Shown here piece by piece: positions 1 through 8,360 of a DNA stretch of 64,000 nucleotides (positions are counted from its first letter, which is position 1; each line of letters opens with the position of its first letter). The stretch spans positions 62,001 through 126,000 of the forward strand of contig DKDP01000003.1 in NCBI GenBank assembly GCA_002449395.1. Reading direction: 5' to 3'. Both the position numbers and the translations under genes were made by a program. This DNA is from Ruminococcaceae bacterium UBA6845. GTDB taxonomy: Bacteria > Bacillota > Clostridia > Oscillospirales > Acutalibacteraceae. The notes below the pieces were generated by a model. It was not told the origin of the DNA and made no database searches. It was given only the letters and a program-made list of their open reading frames with translations.

Positions 1-1794
1 GGCGGACCGACAAGGGAGCACCTGAACAGCGCCGAAAAGATCATCGAAAAAGGCAATGCGCTTTATTCGGGGGTTGATGGATATTTCAATTATATCCGTG
101 AAAATGAGAACGAAAATATTCCGATTGTTAATGAGGATCTTCAGCACCACGCAAGCGGCTGTTACAGTGCAAATTCAAAAATAAAAAAGCTCAACCGTGA
201 AACGGAAAACGAGCTTATATATGCGGAAAAGATTGACGTTCTTTCCTCGGTTCTGACAAAGGCTCAGCCGAAAAGCGCAGAGATCGAAAAGGCGTGGGAA
301 CGTGTGATGTTCAATCAGTTCCACGACATCCTTGCAGGCTGTTCGATCAAGCCCGCCTACGACGATGCATATGCAGGCTTCGGCTACGCAAAGGAAACGG
401 CATTGGAGATCGGCAGCTTTGCGGCTGAGAGAATCTCGTGGAGAGTTAACACGACAAAATTCTTTGACGCCGAGCCGTCGGGCATAAGAGGCCGCCTTTG
501 GATCAGAAAAGGCGAGGGCGCTCCGATGGTTGTGTTCAATCCCCATTCGTTCCCCGTCAAAGGAACAGCGAGCTTCGGCGAGCATTGGGTATCGGGCGTT
601 GTTGATGAGAATAACAATGACGTTGAATTTCAGATGGTAAGAGCACCGTATACCGACGGTCGGAGCGTAAACAGATGCCTCTTCGAGGTTGAGATTCCTG
701 CATACGGATATGCAACATATTTCATCTTTAAGGACGAGCAGAACTATGTTCCGCAGAAAAGAGAAAATCAATTTTCAATCGGTGAAAGATTTATTGAGAA
801 TAGCGTTGTGCGCCTTGAATTTGACGATGACGGACGCATCATCTCATATTTTAATAAGAAAAAGAACAAGGAGTTTTGCGACAGACCGATGGGTGCAGTC
901 GTCTGCGAGGACAGGGACAGCGACACGTGGGGCCATCTTGTGTTCGATTTCAACAAGGATGTCGGAGCTTTCGGCAATGCGGAATTTGAAATTGCCGAAA
1001 CAGGAACGCTCCGTGCGACACTCAAGGTCAAAACACATTACAATGATTCCGAGCTGACTCAGTATTACACGCTTTACAAGGACAGCGACAAGGTTGAGGT
1101 AAGGTGCAAAACACAGTTCAGAGAGGACTATAAGGTTCTCAAGCTGACATTCCCGATCGCCGTAAACAAGCCGACTGCGGTTTATTCAATGCCGTTCGGA
1201 TTTATAAAGAAGTCGACAAACGGTGAGGAAGAGCCTGCTCAGGGCTGGACGGCTCTTGAGGACGGCACAGACGGCTTTGCACTGATCAACAACGGACGTT
1301 ACAGCTTCTGTGCAATAGGAAACGAGATGAGAATGATCGCCGCCAGAGCGTGCGCATATCTTGATCATTACGGTCAGAAAACACGTGACACCAATATGGA
1401 GATGCTTGACCGTGACGAGCTTGAGTTTACATATGCGTTTATGACATACAAGAGCGGCAATTATTCGGAGCTCGTGCGTGAGGCGGAAGTCCTCAACAGT
1501 CCGCTCAGGCTCTATCAGGAAACTCATCATAAGGGAACGCTTCCGCCGAGCTACTGCGGAATGAGCGTCGATACCGACAATGTAATTGTTCAGACGGTTA
1601 AAATCGCAGAGGATGACAGCGGATATGTGCTTCGTGCGATTGAGACAGGCGGAAAGCCATGCACGGCAACGCTCGATCTGAAATTCATCGGCAGAAAGGC
1701 AGTGCTGAATTTCCGCCCGCAGGAGTTCAAGACGGTATATGTCCCGCTTGACGGCAGAGAAATAAAGGAAATTCTGCTTACGGAGTTGGGATAA
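1..1794 (+). CDS. Alpha-mannosidase, GH38 family (5' end outside window)
   Basis: The frame is open from base 1, so only about the last 597 residues are present and the catalytic N-terminal part lies upstream. The visible part begins in the helical middle domain and has the GH38 signature NQFHDILAGCSI at fragment residues 104-115, whose His is a zinc ligand in the family. A long beta-sandwich domain follows and ends at the TAA at 1792. The family hydrolyses alpha-linked mannose from glycans with retention of configuration. No export signal can be judged. A strong bidirectional-looking terminator follows. The GH89-like and GH125 genes at 8-12 kb suggest a shared role in mannose-containing glycan use. 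Family assignment is firm; linkage specificity is unknown. Confidence 0.93.
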   Translation, partial: GGPTREHLNSAEKIIEKGNALYSGVDGYFNYIRENENENIPIVNEDLQHHASGCYSANSKIKKLNRETENELIYAEKIDVLSSVLTKAQPKSAEIEKAWERVMFNQFHDILAGCSIKPAYDDAYAGFGYAKETALEIGSFAAERISWRVNTTKFFDAEPSGIRGRLWIRKGEGAPMVVFNPHSFPVKGTASFGEHWVSGVVDENNNDVEFQMVRAPYTDGRSVNRCLFEVEIPAYGYATYFIFKDEQNYVPQKRENQFSIGERFIENSVVRLEFDDDGRIISYFNKKKNKEFCDRPMGAVVCEDRDSDTWGHLVFDFNKDVGAFGNAEFEIAETGTLRATLKVKTHYNDSELTQYYTLYKDSDKVEVRCKTQFREDYKVLKLTFPIAVNKPTAVYSMPFGFIKKSTNGEEEPAQGWTALEDGTDGFALINNGRYSFCAIGNEMRMIAARACAYLDHYGQKTRDTNMEMLDRDELEFTYAFMTYKSGNYSELVREAEVLNSPLRLYQETHHKGTLPPSYCGMSVDTDNVIVQTVKIAEDDSGYVLRAIETGGKPCTATLDLKFIGRKAVLNFRPQEFKTVYVPLDGREIKEILLTELG

Positions 1795-1834
1795 ACGCCA
1801 TTGATTTAAGTGATTTCCACAGCATTTAAAGATA

Positions 1835-1883
1835 AAAAGTGAGCCGCTTGCACAGTGCTTTGTGCATCGACTCACTTTTATTA
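1835..1883. terminator. Bidirectional intrinsic terminator between convergent genes
   Basis: Arms AAAAGTGAG (1835-1843) and CTCACTTTT (1871-1879) pair perfectly, with an inner TGCACA/TGTGCA stem (1849-1854 with 1861-1866). The stem is flanked by A and T runs on opposite sides, so it can stop the GH38 gene on the plus strand and the DUF2804 gene on the minus strand. Confidence 0.85.
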
Positions 1884-1890
1884 TTTGATT

Positions 1891-3009
1891 TTACCACATA
1901 TTGTCCGAGTTTTCGCAGAATGCAACCATATCCTTGATCTCAAGAACAGTGCCGTCGTCCAGCGTGACTGTGCCGTTCCATTTGCCGAAAACCTGGTGGC
2001 AGATATTGCCGATAAATATAACTCTCGACTTTGTGTAGTTGTCGTAGAACGGAGTCATCGTCATTTCAAAGCGGCCGTCCGACGATGTGAATTTCCAAGG
2101 CTTCATCCAGTCGTTTTCATCTTTTTCAAGGTAGATTTCGCCGATTTTGTGAGCCTTGCCGTTGAGGAAAAGCGTGTTTTCCGTTGCGGCGCTCATATCG
2201 CCGAAGCCCCAGCCGATTTCAAATCCGAAAATGTCGCCGTTCGGAAGCTCGGTGCTGCCGTTGCCCCAGTACCAGTTGGTATGGTACGGCCAGACCCCGC
2301 GTCCCCAGTCAAGAACGCAGAACGTATCCGATGGGTCAAATTCGACTGTCATATCGCCGATTCTGACTGTTCCCGTGACGGGCATACAGTTGATTTTCTG
2401 ATTGTAGTAGAATTTTTTGCTGTCCCTCTCGCCGAACGGGAGAGCCATTGCGAGATACTCGTGATTCGGGAACATATCCATTGAAATGTCAACGGTGAAA
2501 GGTTTGCCGCCCGTGCGTCCGTCGAATTTGATCGTGCGCTTTGTCTCGGTCACATCAACGTCGAGATTGAAGCCGAGCTTGTGGCGTGAAAAAGTCTGAG
2601 GAGACATAGCTGTCTCGGAAAGACCGAATCTGCCGAAGCTCAGAAGCCGGAGAGAAACCGCACTGTAACTTTTGCCCGTCTGCATATCGAAGAGGGTTAC
2701 GTTAGCCGCTCCGCCGAGGGAAATATCCGCCATTGTGACCTGCATAACATAACGGCTGTTGGATATCTGATAAAAGTCCCATTCCTTGATGCGGGTCTTG
2801 TTCGCCTTGATCGCACTGCGGTCGTATTGATAAAGCTCCGAGAAACAGTATCCGGGCTGGGTGAGACTGCCGTCCTCTTTCAGGAGCGGCGTCGGCTCAT
2901 TGATTTTTATTTGTCCCGATTCGTCAAATGCCGAAGTGTAAAAAATTGTGCTCATTGCGATGATGATCGTCAGAATAAATGAAGTTAACCTGATAACTTT
3001 ATTTTTCAT
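1891..3009 (-). CDS. DUF2804 family protein with N-terminal signal peptide
   Basis: This 372-residue protein matches DUF2804 in its layout: an early NEPTPLL..DGSLTQPG stretch (about residues 37-53), then FDPSDTFCVLDWGRGVWPY and WYWGNGS motifs in the second half. The biochemical function of the family is unknown to me. The first 28 residues are a basic start followed by a long hydrophobic stretch ending in TSAF, i.e. a signal peptide or membrane anchor, which is unusual because homologues I know begin close to the EPTPLL motif. The ATG is set by GGGAGGA six bases upstream. It is the last gene of a three-gene leftward operon, 16 bases after the flavoprotein gene. Confidence 0.8.
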   Translation of the reverse strand: MKNKVIRLTSFILTIIIAMSTIFYTSAFDESGQIKINEPTPLLKEDGSLTQPGYCFSELYQYDRSAIKANKTRIKEWDFYQISNSRYVMQVTMADISLGGAANVTLFDMQTGKSYSAVSLRLLSFGRFGLSETAMSPQTFSRHKLGFNLDVDVTETKRTIKFDGRTGGKPFTVDISMDMFPNHEYLAMALPFGERDSKKFYYNQKINCMPVTGTVRIGDMTVEFDPSDTFCVLDWGRGVWPYHTNWYWGNGSTELPNGDIFGFEIGWGFGDMSAATENTLFLNGKAHKIGEIYLEKDENDWMKPWKFTSSDGRFEMTMTPFYDNYTKSRVIFIGNICHQVFGKWNGTVTLDDGTVLEIKDMVAFCENSDNMW

Positions 3010-3025
3010 CGGATTTCCTCCCTCA

Positions 3026-3505
3026 TTATTTCATTAATTCTTTTCCCTGTTTGCCTGTGAGATGCTCAATGTTAATTTTTATCATACAAAGTATGCCAAA
3101 CTCACGCTCAACCTCTGCGGGGATTCCGTCAAGAAAGTCGGGACAGTATTTTTCGGCAAGCGCAGTGACCGACGAACGCATCTCCTCCTCGTCGGTGAGA
3201 ATTTCCGCTTTTCCGAAGGCGACAACGCTTTTGAACAGGGTCGTGAATTTTTCCTGCAATATGTCGTCACGGTCAACAACGCAGAACGAAACCTTAGGGT
3301 TGATCCTTATTGCGTCGAGCTTGTGTCCCGACTTTGCGCAGTGAAGATAGATTTTGCCGTCCGTGTAGTAATAGTTGATCGGCACAGTGTAGGGATAGCC
3401 GTCGTCACCGAGAACGGCAAGCACTCCCGTTTTTCCGCACTCAAGAATTTTTTCACATTCCTCCTGCGTAAGCTGCTGGTTGATTCTTCTCATTTCTCTG
3501 AACAA
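3026..3505 (-). CDS. Pyridoxamine 5'-phosphate oxidase-like flavoprotein (NimA-type)
   Basis: A 159-residue single-domain split-barrel protein. The start MxREMRR..QQLT, the strand GVLAVLGDDGYPYTVPINYYY (about residues 29-49) and the IYLHCAKSGHKLDAI segment are typical of FMN-binding proteins annotated as pyridoxamine 5'-phosphate oxidase family or nitroimidazole resistance NimA-like. These reduce small substrates or handle flavin; the natural substrate here is not evident. The chosen start is TTG at 3505, preceded by AAGGCGGTG; ATG at 3493 is an alternative. It sits 12 bases after the sirtuin gene and 16 before the DUF2804 gene, so all three are probably co-transcribed from the promoter near 4300. 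Confidence 0.85.
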   Translation of the reverse strand: MFREMRRINQQLTQEECEKILECGKTGVLAVLGDDGYPYTVPINYYYTDGKIYLHCAKSGHKLDAIRINPKVSFCVVDRDDILQEKFTTLFKSVVAFGKAEILTDEEEMRSSVTALAEKYCPDFLDGIPAEVEREFGILCMIKINIEHLTGKQGKELMK

Positions 3506-3517
3506 ATTAACACCGCC

Positions 3518-4261
3518 TTATATTTTATTTTCTATACTTCCGAGCACCTGACCGATACTGTCTCTGAAAACGAGATCCGCATTCGAGTCAAGGTCGGTTT
3601 TGCCCTTGTTGATAAGAACAATGTGCGACCCTCTGAAATAACGTATATACATCGCCGCAGGATAAACCGCAAGCGAGGTTCCGCCGATAATCAGAAGCTC
3701 CGCCGCTGCAATTTCTTCGATCGCCTTTTCAACCGTATCTTCATTGAGCGGCTCCTCATAGAGCACAACCTCCGGACGGACAAGACCGCCGCATTTTTCG
3801 CAGTGAGGAACCTTGCCCTTGAGCGCTTTCAGCTTTTCGAGAGGATACGGCTTGCCGCATTCCATACAGTAGTGAACGGCGGTTGTTCCGTGCAGTTCAA
3901 GAACATTTTTACTGCCTGCTTTCTGATGAAGCCCGTCAATGTTCTGCGTTATCACCGAGGAGAGCTTGCCTTTTTTCTCCATCTCGGCAAGAACCCTGTG
4001 TGCCGTGTTCGGCAAGACGTCGATCTCCAAAAAATATTTATAATAGAAATCGTAGAATGTTTCGGGATTTGAAACGAAAAAGCTGTGGCTGAGAATCGTC
4101 TCGGGCGAAACGCCGTATTCACGCACGGTGTTGTAAAGCCCGTCCTCACTGCGGTAGTCCTTGACTCCGCTCTCGGTCGAAACGCCCGCACCGCCGAAGA
4201 AAACCGTCTTTTGCGAATCATTTATGAGCTGAGCGAGCCTGTTGATTTTTTCCTCGTCCAC
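3518..4261 (-). CDS. NAD-dependent protein deacylase, Sir2 family
   Basis: Sirtuins remove acyl groups from lysines using NAD+. With a GTG start at 4261 the protein has 247 residues, the usual bacterial length. Visible motifs: GAGVSTESGVKDYR (24-37) for NAD binding, TQNIDGLHQKAG (105-116), catalytic His124 in LELHG, and a zinc ribbon Cys132/Cys135/Cys154/Cys157. The GTG is favoured because GGGAAG lies seven bases upstream; an in-frame ATG at 4276 has no ribosome site, and the reading frame beyond it is not sirtuin-like and covers the promoter. First gene of the leftward operon with the flavoprotein and DUF2804 genes. The acyl preference cannot be told; a Tyr/Arg pair typical of desuccinylases was not obvious. 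Confidence 0.92.
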   Translation of the reverse strand: MDEEKINRLAQLINDSQKTVFFGGAGVSTESGVKDYRSEDGLYNTVREYGVSPETILSHSFFVSNPETFYDFYYKYFLEIDVLPNTAHRVLAEMEKKGKLSSVITQNIDGLHQKAGSKNVLELHGTTAVHYCMECGKPYPLEKLKALKGKVPHCEKCGGLVRPEVVLYEEPLNEDTVEKAIEEIAAAELLIIGGTSLAVYPAAMYIRYFRGSHIVLINKGKTDLDSNADLVFRDSIGQVLGSIENKI

Positions 4262-4291
4262 GCTATCACTTCCCATATAAATTGTATTGAA

Positions 4292-4320
4292 ATTATAGCA
4301 TAAATGTAAAAAAATATCAA
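4292..4320 (-). promoter_or_regulatory. Sigma-A-type promoter for the sirtuin operon
   Basis: Read on the minus strand: TTGATA, 17-base spacer, TATAAT. It fires leftward about 30 bases before the sirtuin start and lies back-to-back with the rightward ftsW promoter. Confidence 0.75.
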
Positions 4321-4325
4321 ATGTA

Positions 4326-4354
4326 TTGAGATTTTTCGTTGGATAGGTTATAAT
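4326..4354 (+). promoter_or_regulatory. Sigma-A-type promoter for ftsW-pbp
   Basis: TTGAGA (4326-4331), 17-base spacer, TATAAT (4349-4354), about 36 bases before the GTG start of the FtsW-like gene. Confidence 0.75.
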
Positions 4355-4389
4355 AAACTGAATCAAAATATTCACAAAGGGGGAATTAC

Positions 4390-5868
4390 GTGAGCGGCGA
4401 AAAGCTGAACAATAAATTTCACTGGGGATTTGCCTTAATCCTCGTTACTATATTCCAGGTGCTTACGGGTACGGTCGCCGTAACGGCGAACGGATTCAGC
4501 AGTAAGCTGTTTGTGATCTATGCGGGATACATAATTCTTGAGTGGGCATATTTTATCGTTGCCTCGATTTTCTGCGGACAGAATAATTTTGAGCTCGAGA
4601 TAATCGGATTCCTGTTCTCGGGAATAGGTTTGACGAATGTTGCAACGGTCTATGAGGATTATGCGCTCAAACAGGCGGTTGCGGTTGTACTCGGTCTGAT
4701 ATTTTTCATAGCACTGCTTGTGATAATGAGGCGGACGGATATTGTTATGAAGCTGAGAATGCCCGTTGCGTTTGCGGCAGTCGGCTTGCTCGTTGCCAAC
4801 CTTGCGCTCGCAAAGTATACTAACGGTGCGCTCAACTGGATAACAATCGGCGGACTGTCCGTTCAGCCGTCGGAATTTGTCAAAATTGCGTTTATTTTCG
4901 TTGGTGCGGCGTCACTCGACAAGCTCCAGAACGCACGAAGCATTACAAAATATCTTATCTTTTCGTTCGGCTGTGTCGGTGCTCTCTTCCTGATGAAAGA
5001 TTTCGGTGCGGCGCTCATATTCTTCTTCACATTCATTGTGATTGCGTTTATGCGCTCGGGCGATGTGAGAACGATTGCGCTTGTCATAGTCGGCGCAATT
5101 CTCGGAGGACTGATGATAGTCTATTTTAAACCGCACGTTGCCGCCCGTTTCAAGGCGTACAGACACATCTGGGAACTCATCAATGACGAGGGTATGCAGC
5201 AGACGAGAACGCTTATCTATTCGGCAAGCGGCGGCTTATTCGGACTCGGAATCGGCAAGGGCGAGCTCAGAAATGTTGTGTTCGCCGAGACCGATCTCGC
5301 TTTCGGAATGATATGCGAGGAGTGGGGAATGATAGTCGCTCTGACGATAGTTATTACCTATGCGTTCATTTTACTCTATGCAATCAAGGTTGCGAGAAAC
5401 ACCCGTTCTGCATTCTATGCAATTGCCGCCTGCGCGGCTGCGGGACTTCTTCTGTTCCAGACAAGCCTTAATATTTTCGGAGTTACGGATATTCTTCCTT
5501 TTACGGGAGTTACGCTCCCGTTTATCAGCCGAGGCGGATCAAGCATCATCTCCTCGTGGGGTATGCTCGCTCTTATCAAGTCGGCGGATATCAGAACCTA
5601 TCCGAAGCTCTCAAAGACGATACTTCCCGACCATCCGCTCTATCCGCCGAATATTATGATCGGCAAGAGGGGAAAACGGCAGGTATATATTCCGCCCGTT
5701 GTCAACAAGCCCGTTAAGGTTAAAAGCTCGGCGGCTGATATACCCGTCAGCAGAAAGAAAACAACTTCCGCACCGAGCAAGGATATCCCTATCAGCAAAA
5801 AGAGAACATCCACACAGCAAAAGCCCAAGGATATTCCGATATCAAAGAACGGGAGGGCTAAGAAATGA
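4390..5868 (+). CDS. FtsW/RodA/SpoVE family peptidoglycan glycosyltransferase
   Basis: SEDS-family multi-spanning protein of 492 residues that polymerises lipid II together with a class B PBP. About ten hydrophobic helices are visible up to about residue 395, with SEDS signatures such as LNWITIGGLSVQPSEFVKIA and GVTLPFISRGGSS. The GTG start at 4390 follows AAGGGGGAA. The last 80 residues are a basic cytoplasmic tail with three copies of a DIPxSKK-like motif (AADIPVSRKK, KDIPISKKR, KDIPISKNG), which is not part of the core family. The stop overlaps the next ATG (ATGA), coupling translation to the transpeptidase, as in the FtsW-PbpA pairs of Gram-positives. FtsW versus RodA assignment is not secure. 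Confidence 0.92.
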   Translation: MSGEKLNNKFHWGFALILVTIFQVLTGTVAVTANGFSSKLFVIYAGYIILEWAYFIVASIFCGQNNFELEIIGFLFSGIGLTNVATVYEDYALKQAVAVVLGLIFFIALLVIMRRTDIVMKLRMPVAFAAVGLLVANLALAKYTNGALNWITIGGLSVQPSEFVKIAFIFVGAASLDKLQNARSITKYLIFSFGCVGALFLMKDFGAALIFFFTFIVIAFMRSGDVRTIALVIVGAILGGLMIVYFKPHVAARFKAYRHIWELINDEGMQQTRTLIYSASGGLFGLGIGKGELRNVVFAETDLAFGMICEEWGMIVALTIVITYAFILLYAIKVARNTRSAFYAIAACAAAGLLLFQTSLNIFGVTDILPFTGVTLPFISRGGSSIISSWGMLALIKSADIRTYPKLSKTILPDHPLYPPNIMIGKRGKRQVYIPPVVNKPVKVKSSAADIPVSRKKTTSAPSKDIPISKKRTSTQQKPKDIPISKNGRAKK

Positions 5869-7235
5869 GAAATACCACAAGAAGAGCCTTTGTCCTGTAT
5901 TTTGTTATAGTTGCCTTTTTCGGCGGTCTCGGATTTATGATGTATAGCTTTTATGTCCACGGATCCGAATGGACCTCAAACCTTGTGAATCAGCATATAT
6001 ACAAAAACGGTGAGATCTCAAGCGCAGGCACGGTCTATGACCGCAACGGAACAAAGCTCGTTTACAGCGAGGACGGCGTCCGTATATATAATGAGGACAG
6101 AACCGTCCGCAAAGCGATGCTCCACGCCGTCGGCGACAACTCGTCGTTCATCGCAACGGGAGTGCAGTATGTTTACAGTTCAAAGCTCTCGGGATACGAT
6201 TTTGTTAACGGCGTCTATAATCTGAAAAAATATAACCGTGGAAATGATATAAATCTTACTCTTGACGCTGATATATGCAAAACCGCTTACGAGGCGATGG
6301 ACGGCAGAAAGGGCACAATTGCCGTTTATAATTACAAAACGGGTGCGATGGTTTGTATGGTTTCCACCCCGTCATACGATCCGCAGGACAAGCCCGACGA
6401 TATCGACGATAATCCCGATAAATACGAGGGCGTTTATCTGAACCGTTTCATCTCGGGACTGTATACTCCGGGTTCGATCTTCAAGGTTGTTACGGCAATT
6501 TCGGCGATCGAAAACATTCCCGATATTTATTCTCAGACCTTTGAGTGCACAGGCGAATACGCAACCGGCGACGGAAAAATAATCTGTAACGGTGTGCACG
6601 GCACGGTAGATTTTGAGGAGGCACTCAACCATTCCTGCAACTCCGCATTTGCGCAGATTGCCATTGAACTCGGTCAGTCGAAGCTGATGAAAACAGCGGG
6701 CGAGCTCGGATTTAACACCAAGGAGGATATGGATCAGATCACCGTCTCCGCAAGCAAATTTGATGTCAGCAAAACAACAAAAACCGATCTCGGCTGGGCA
6801 GGCATCGGACAGTACACGACGATGGTCAACCCGTATCATATGCTGACGCTGATGGGTGCAATTGCAAACAACGGCGTTGCGACAAAGCCGTATTTTGTTC
6901 AGAATATGGTCGCTCCCGACGGCAAGACAACGGTTATCGGCAAAACCGAGGTTAATAAGACGGTTAATGTCAGTCCGCAGATTGCCGAGCAGATGAAGAA
7001 GCTGCTGCGATCCAATGTTGTGAACTATTATTCCGACTCCACATTCCCGGGACTTAAGATGTGCGGAAAGACGGGAACCGCCGAGGTTGAGGGCGGCTCG
7101 CACGCATGGTTTGTCGGATTCTCTCAGCGTGAGGATGCACCGTATGCGGTGGTCTGCGTTGTTGAAAAATCAGGATCGGGACTTTCCGTTGCCGGCGAGG
7201 TCGTCAATGAAGTTATGCAGGAAGTTTGCGGTTGA
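5865..7235 (+). CDS. Class B penicillin-binding protein, transpeptidase
   Basis: Peptidoglycan cross-linking enzyme of 456 residues, partner of the upstream SEDS protein. One N-terminal membrane helix (about 9-30) is followed by a short pedestal and a transpeptidase domain with all three active-site motifs: Ser204-Ile-Phe-Lys207, Ser257-Cys-Asn259 and Lys402-Thr-Gly404. It is short for a class B PBP, has no PASTA domains, and is closest in plan to the PbpA type. It begins at the ATG in the ATGA overlap with ftsW. About 200 bases of AT-rich spacer follow before the next gene. Confidence 0.93.
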   Translation: MRNTTRRAFVLYFVIVAFFGGLGFMMYSFYVHGSEWTSNLVNQHIYKNGEISSAGTVYDRNGTKLVYSEDGVRIYNEDRTVRKAMLHAVGDNSSFIATGVQYVYSSKLSGYDFVNGVYNLKKYNRGNDINLTLDADICKTAYEAMDGRKGTIAVYNYKTGAMVCMVSTPSYDPQDKPDDIDDNPDKYEGVYLNRFISGLYTPGSIFKVVTAISAIENIPDIYSQTFECTGEYATGDGKIICNGVHGTVDFEEALNHSCNSAFAQIAIELGQSKLMKTAGELGFNTKEDMDQITVSASKFDVSKTTKTDLGWAGIGQYTTMVNPYHMLTLMGAIANNGVATKPYFVQNMVAPDGKTTVIGKTEVNKTVNVSPQIAEQMKKLLRSNVVNYYSDSTFPGLKMCGKTGTAEVEGGSHAWFVGFSQREDAPYAVVCVVEKSGSGLSVAGEVVNEVMQEVCG

Positions 7236-7433
7236 TACAATATATTGTGATCGCTGAAACAAACTATACTAAAACGAAAAAATAATCAGAAAAATTTTAT
7301 GAAAAAGTAATTATAATTCTAAAACAGAACTATAAAAATCTTTTTCGTGCTATTATAATAAAAAAGCGAAGTGTCCGCAGGGCTCTTTGCAAAAACGCAT
7401 AAAATGCGACAAATTAAAAAGGAGAGATTCCAC

Positions 7434-8222
7434 ATGAAAAAGTTTTTAGCAATCCTTCTTTCGGTTATCATGTTGTTCTCTTTCGGCATCATTGCTTTTG
7501 CTGAGGGCGAAGAGACACCGGCTGATATGCCGAATAACATCGGTAAAGAGGCAGGTAAGATCGTTCTTTCAATCGAGAACACTTACATTGAGGCTTCCAA
7601 GGAGTACTCAATTCCTGTCAGACTTTATGCAGACTACCTTTCAAAGGTTCCTGCCGATGCTGAGAAGCTCTACATCGGTGCAGCAGGTATCGACCTTGCA
7701 GGCGATATGAAGACAGAGTATGCAGAACTCAAGGAGATCAGATTTGCAGACGGCGTTTCTCTGGAGAAGGTTGAAGCCTCATATGATCCGACAGAACTCG
7801 GCTATATGGCATTCGGTATTGATAAGGCTCACTTCAACGAGTATCTTTCAACTTCCGATGAGGGCATCATCATCGCTTACATCGACATCGTTGTAAACGA
7901 TAATCTTCCGGAGGAGTACGGCGTTGATTTCGGTCAGCTCTACTTTGACGGTACATATGACTTGAACTACACACTCGGTGAGCAGTATCCCGAAATCGGT
8001 CAGTCCGCAGGCTTCATTCTTGCAGACGGCACATTCTCGGTAATCGAGACTCCGGGCACACCCGATGACGATATCGTTTATGATACAGCTTGCTTCTACC
8101 ATACTCCGTATGTTCCGACATGGAAGGAGAGACTCACAACTTGGGCTAAGGCTCAGGGTCACCTCTTCGTAAGCTTCTTCATTACGATCCTTGAGGTTCT
8201 TGATTCGTTCCTTACAAAATAA
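7434..8222 (+). CDS. Secreted protein, possible cohesin-like beta domain
   Basis: 262 residues from an ATG at 7434, preceded by AAGGAGAG. Residues 1-22 form a clear signal peptide (MKKFLAILLSVIMLFSFG then AFAEG). The mature part, KIVLSIENTYIEASKEYSIPVRL onward to about residue 195, has the alternating strand pattern and the acidic turns of cohesin-like or Ig-like extracellular domains; this is a weak resemblance only. The last 20 residues (HLFVSFFITILEVLDSFL) are hydrophobic and could anchor the protein or form an amphipathic helix. Codon use is richer in preferred codons than its neighbours, hinting at high expression. Single-gene unit ended by a strong terminator. Function unknown. Confidence 0.75.
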   Translation: MKKFLAILLSVIMLFSFGIIAFAEGEETPADMPNNIGKEAGKIVLSIENTYIEASKEYSIPVRLYADYLSKVPADAEKLYIGAAGIDLAGDMKTEYAELKEIRFADGVSLEKVEASYDPTELGYMAFGIDKAHFNEYLSTSDEGIIIAYIDIVVNDNLPEEYGVDFGQLYFDGTYDLNYTLGEQYPEIGQSAGFILADGTFSVIETPGTPDDDIVYDTACFYHTPYVPTWKERLTTWAKAQGHLFVSFFITILEVLDSFLTK

Positions 8223-8239
8223 GTTAATATGAATCATTG

Positions 8240-8268
8240 AAGGACGGTTTCGACCGTCCTTCTTTTTT
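8240..8268 (+). terminator. Intrinsic terminator of the secreted-protein gene
   Basis: AAGGACGGT (8240-8248), TTCG tetraloop, ACCGTCCTT (8253-8261), then CTTTTTT. Confidence 0.92.
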
Positions 8269-8360
8269 GCGTTCAAAAATAAATTCATAAAAAATTTGCT
8301 TTATTTTGTCGGAGTTATAGAGTATAATATTATTTGTATAATCAATAAGGAGACGGTGTA

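Noticed and set aside
3062..4072. 336-codon open frame on the plus strand opposite the flavoprotein and sirtuin genes
   Set aside because: It is antisense to two well-supported genes, has no ribosome site and its translation is Arg/Phe/Val-rich without any family pattern.
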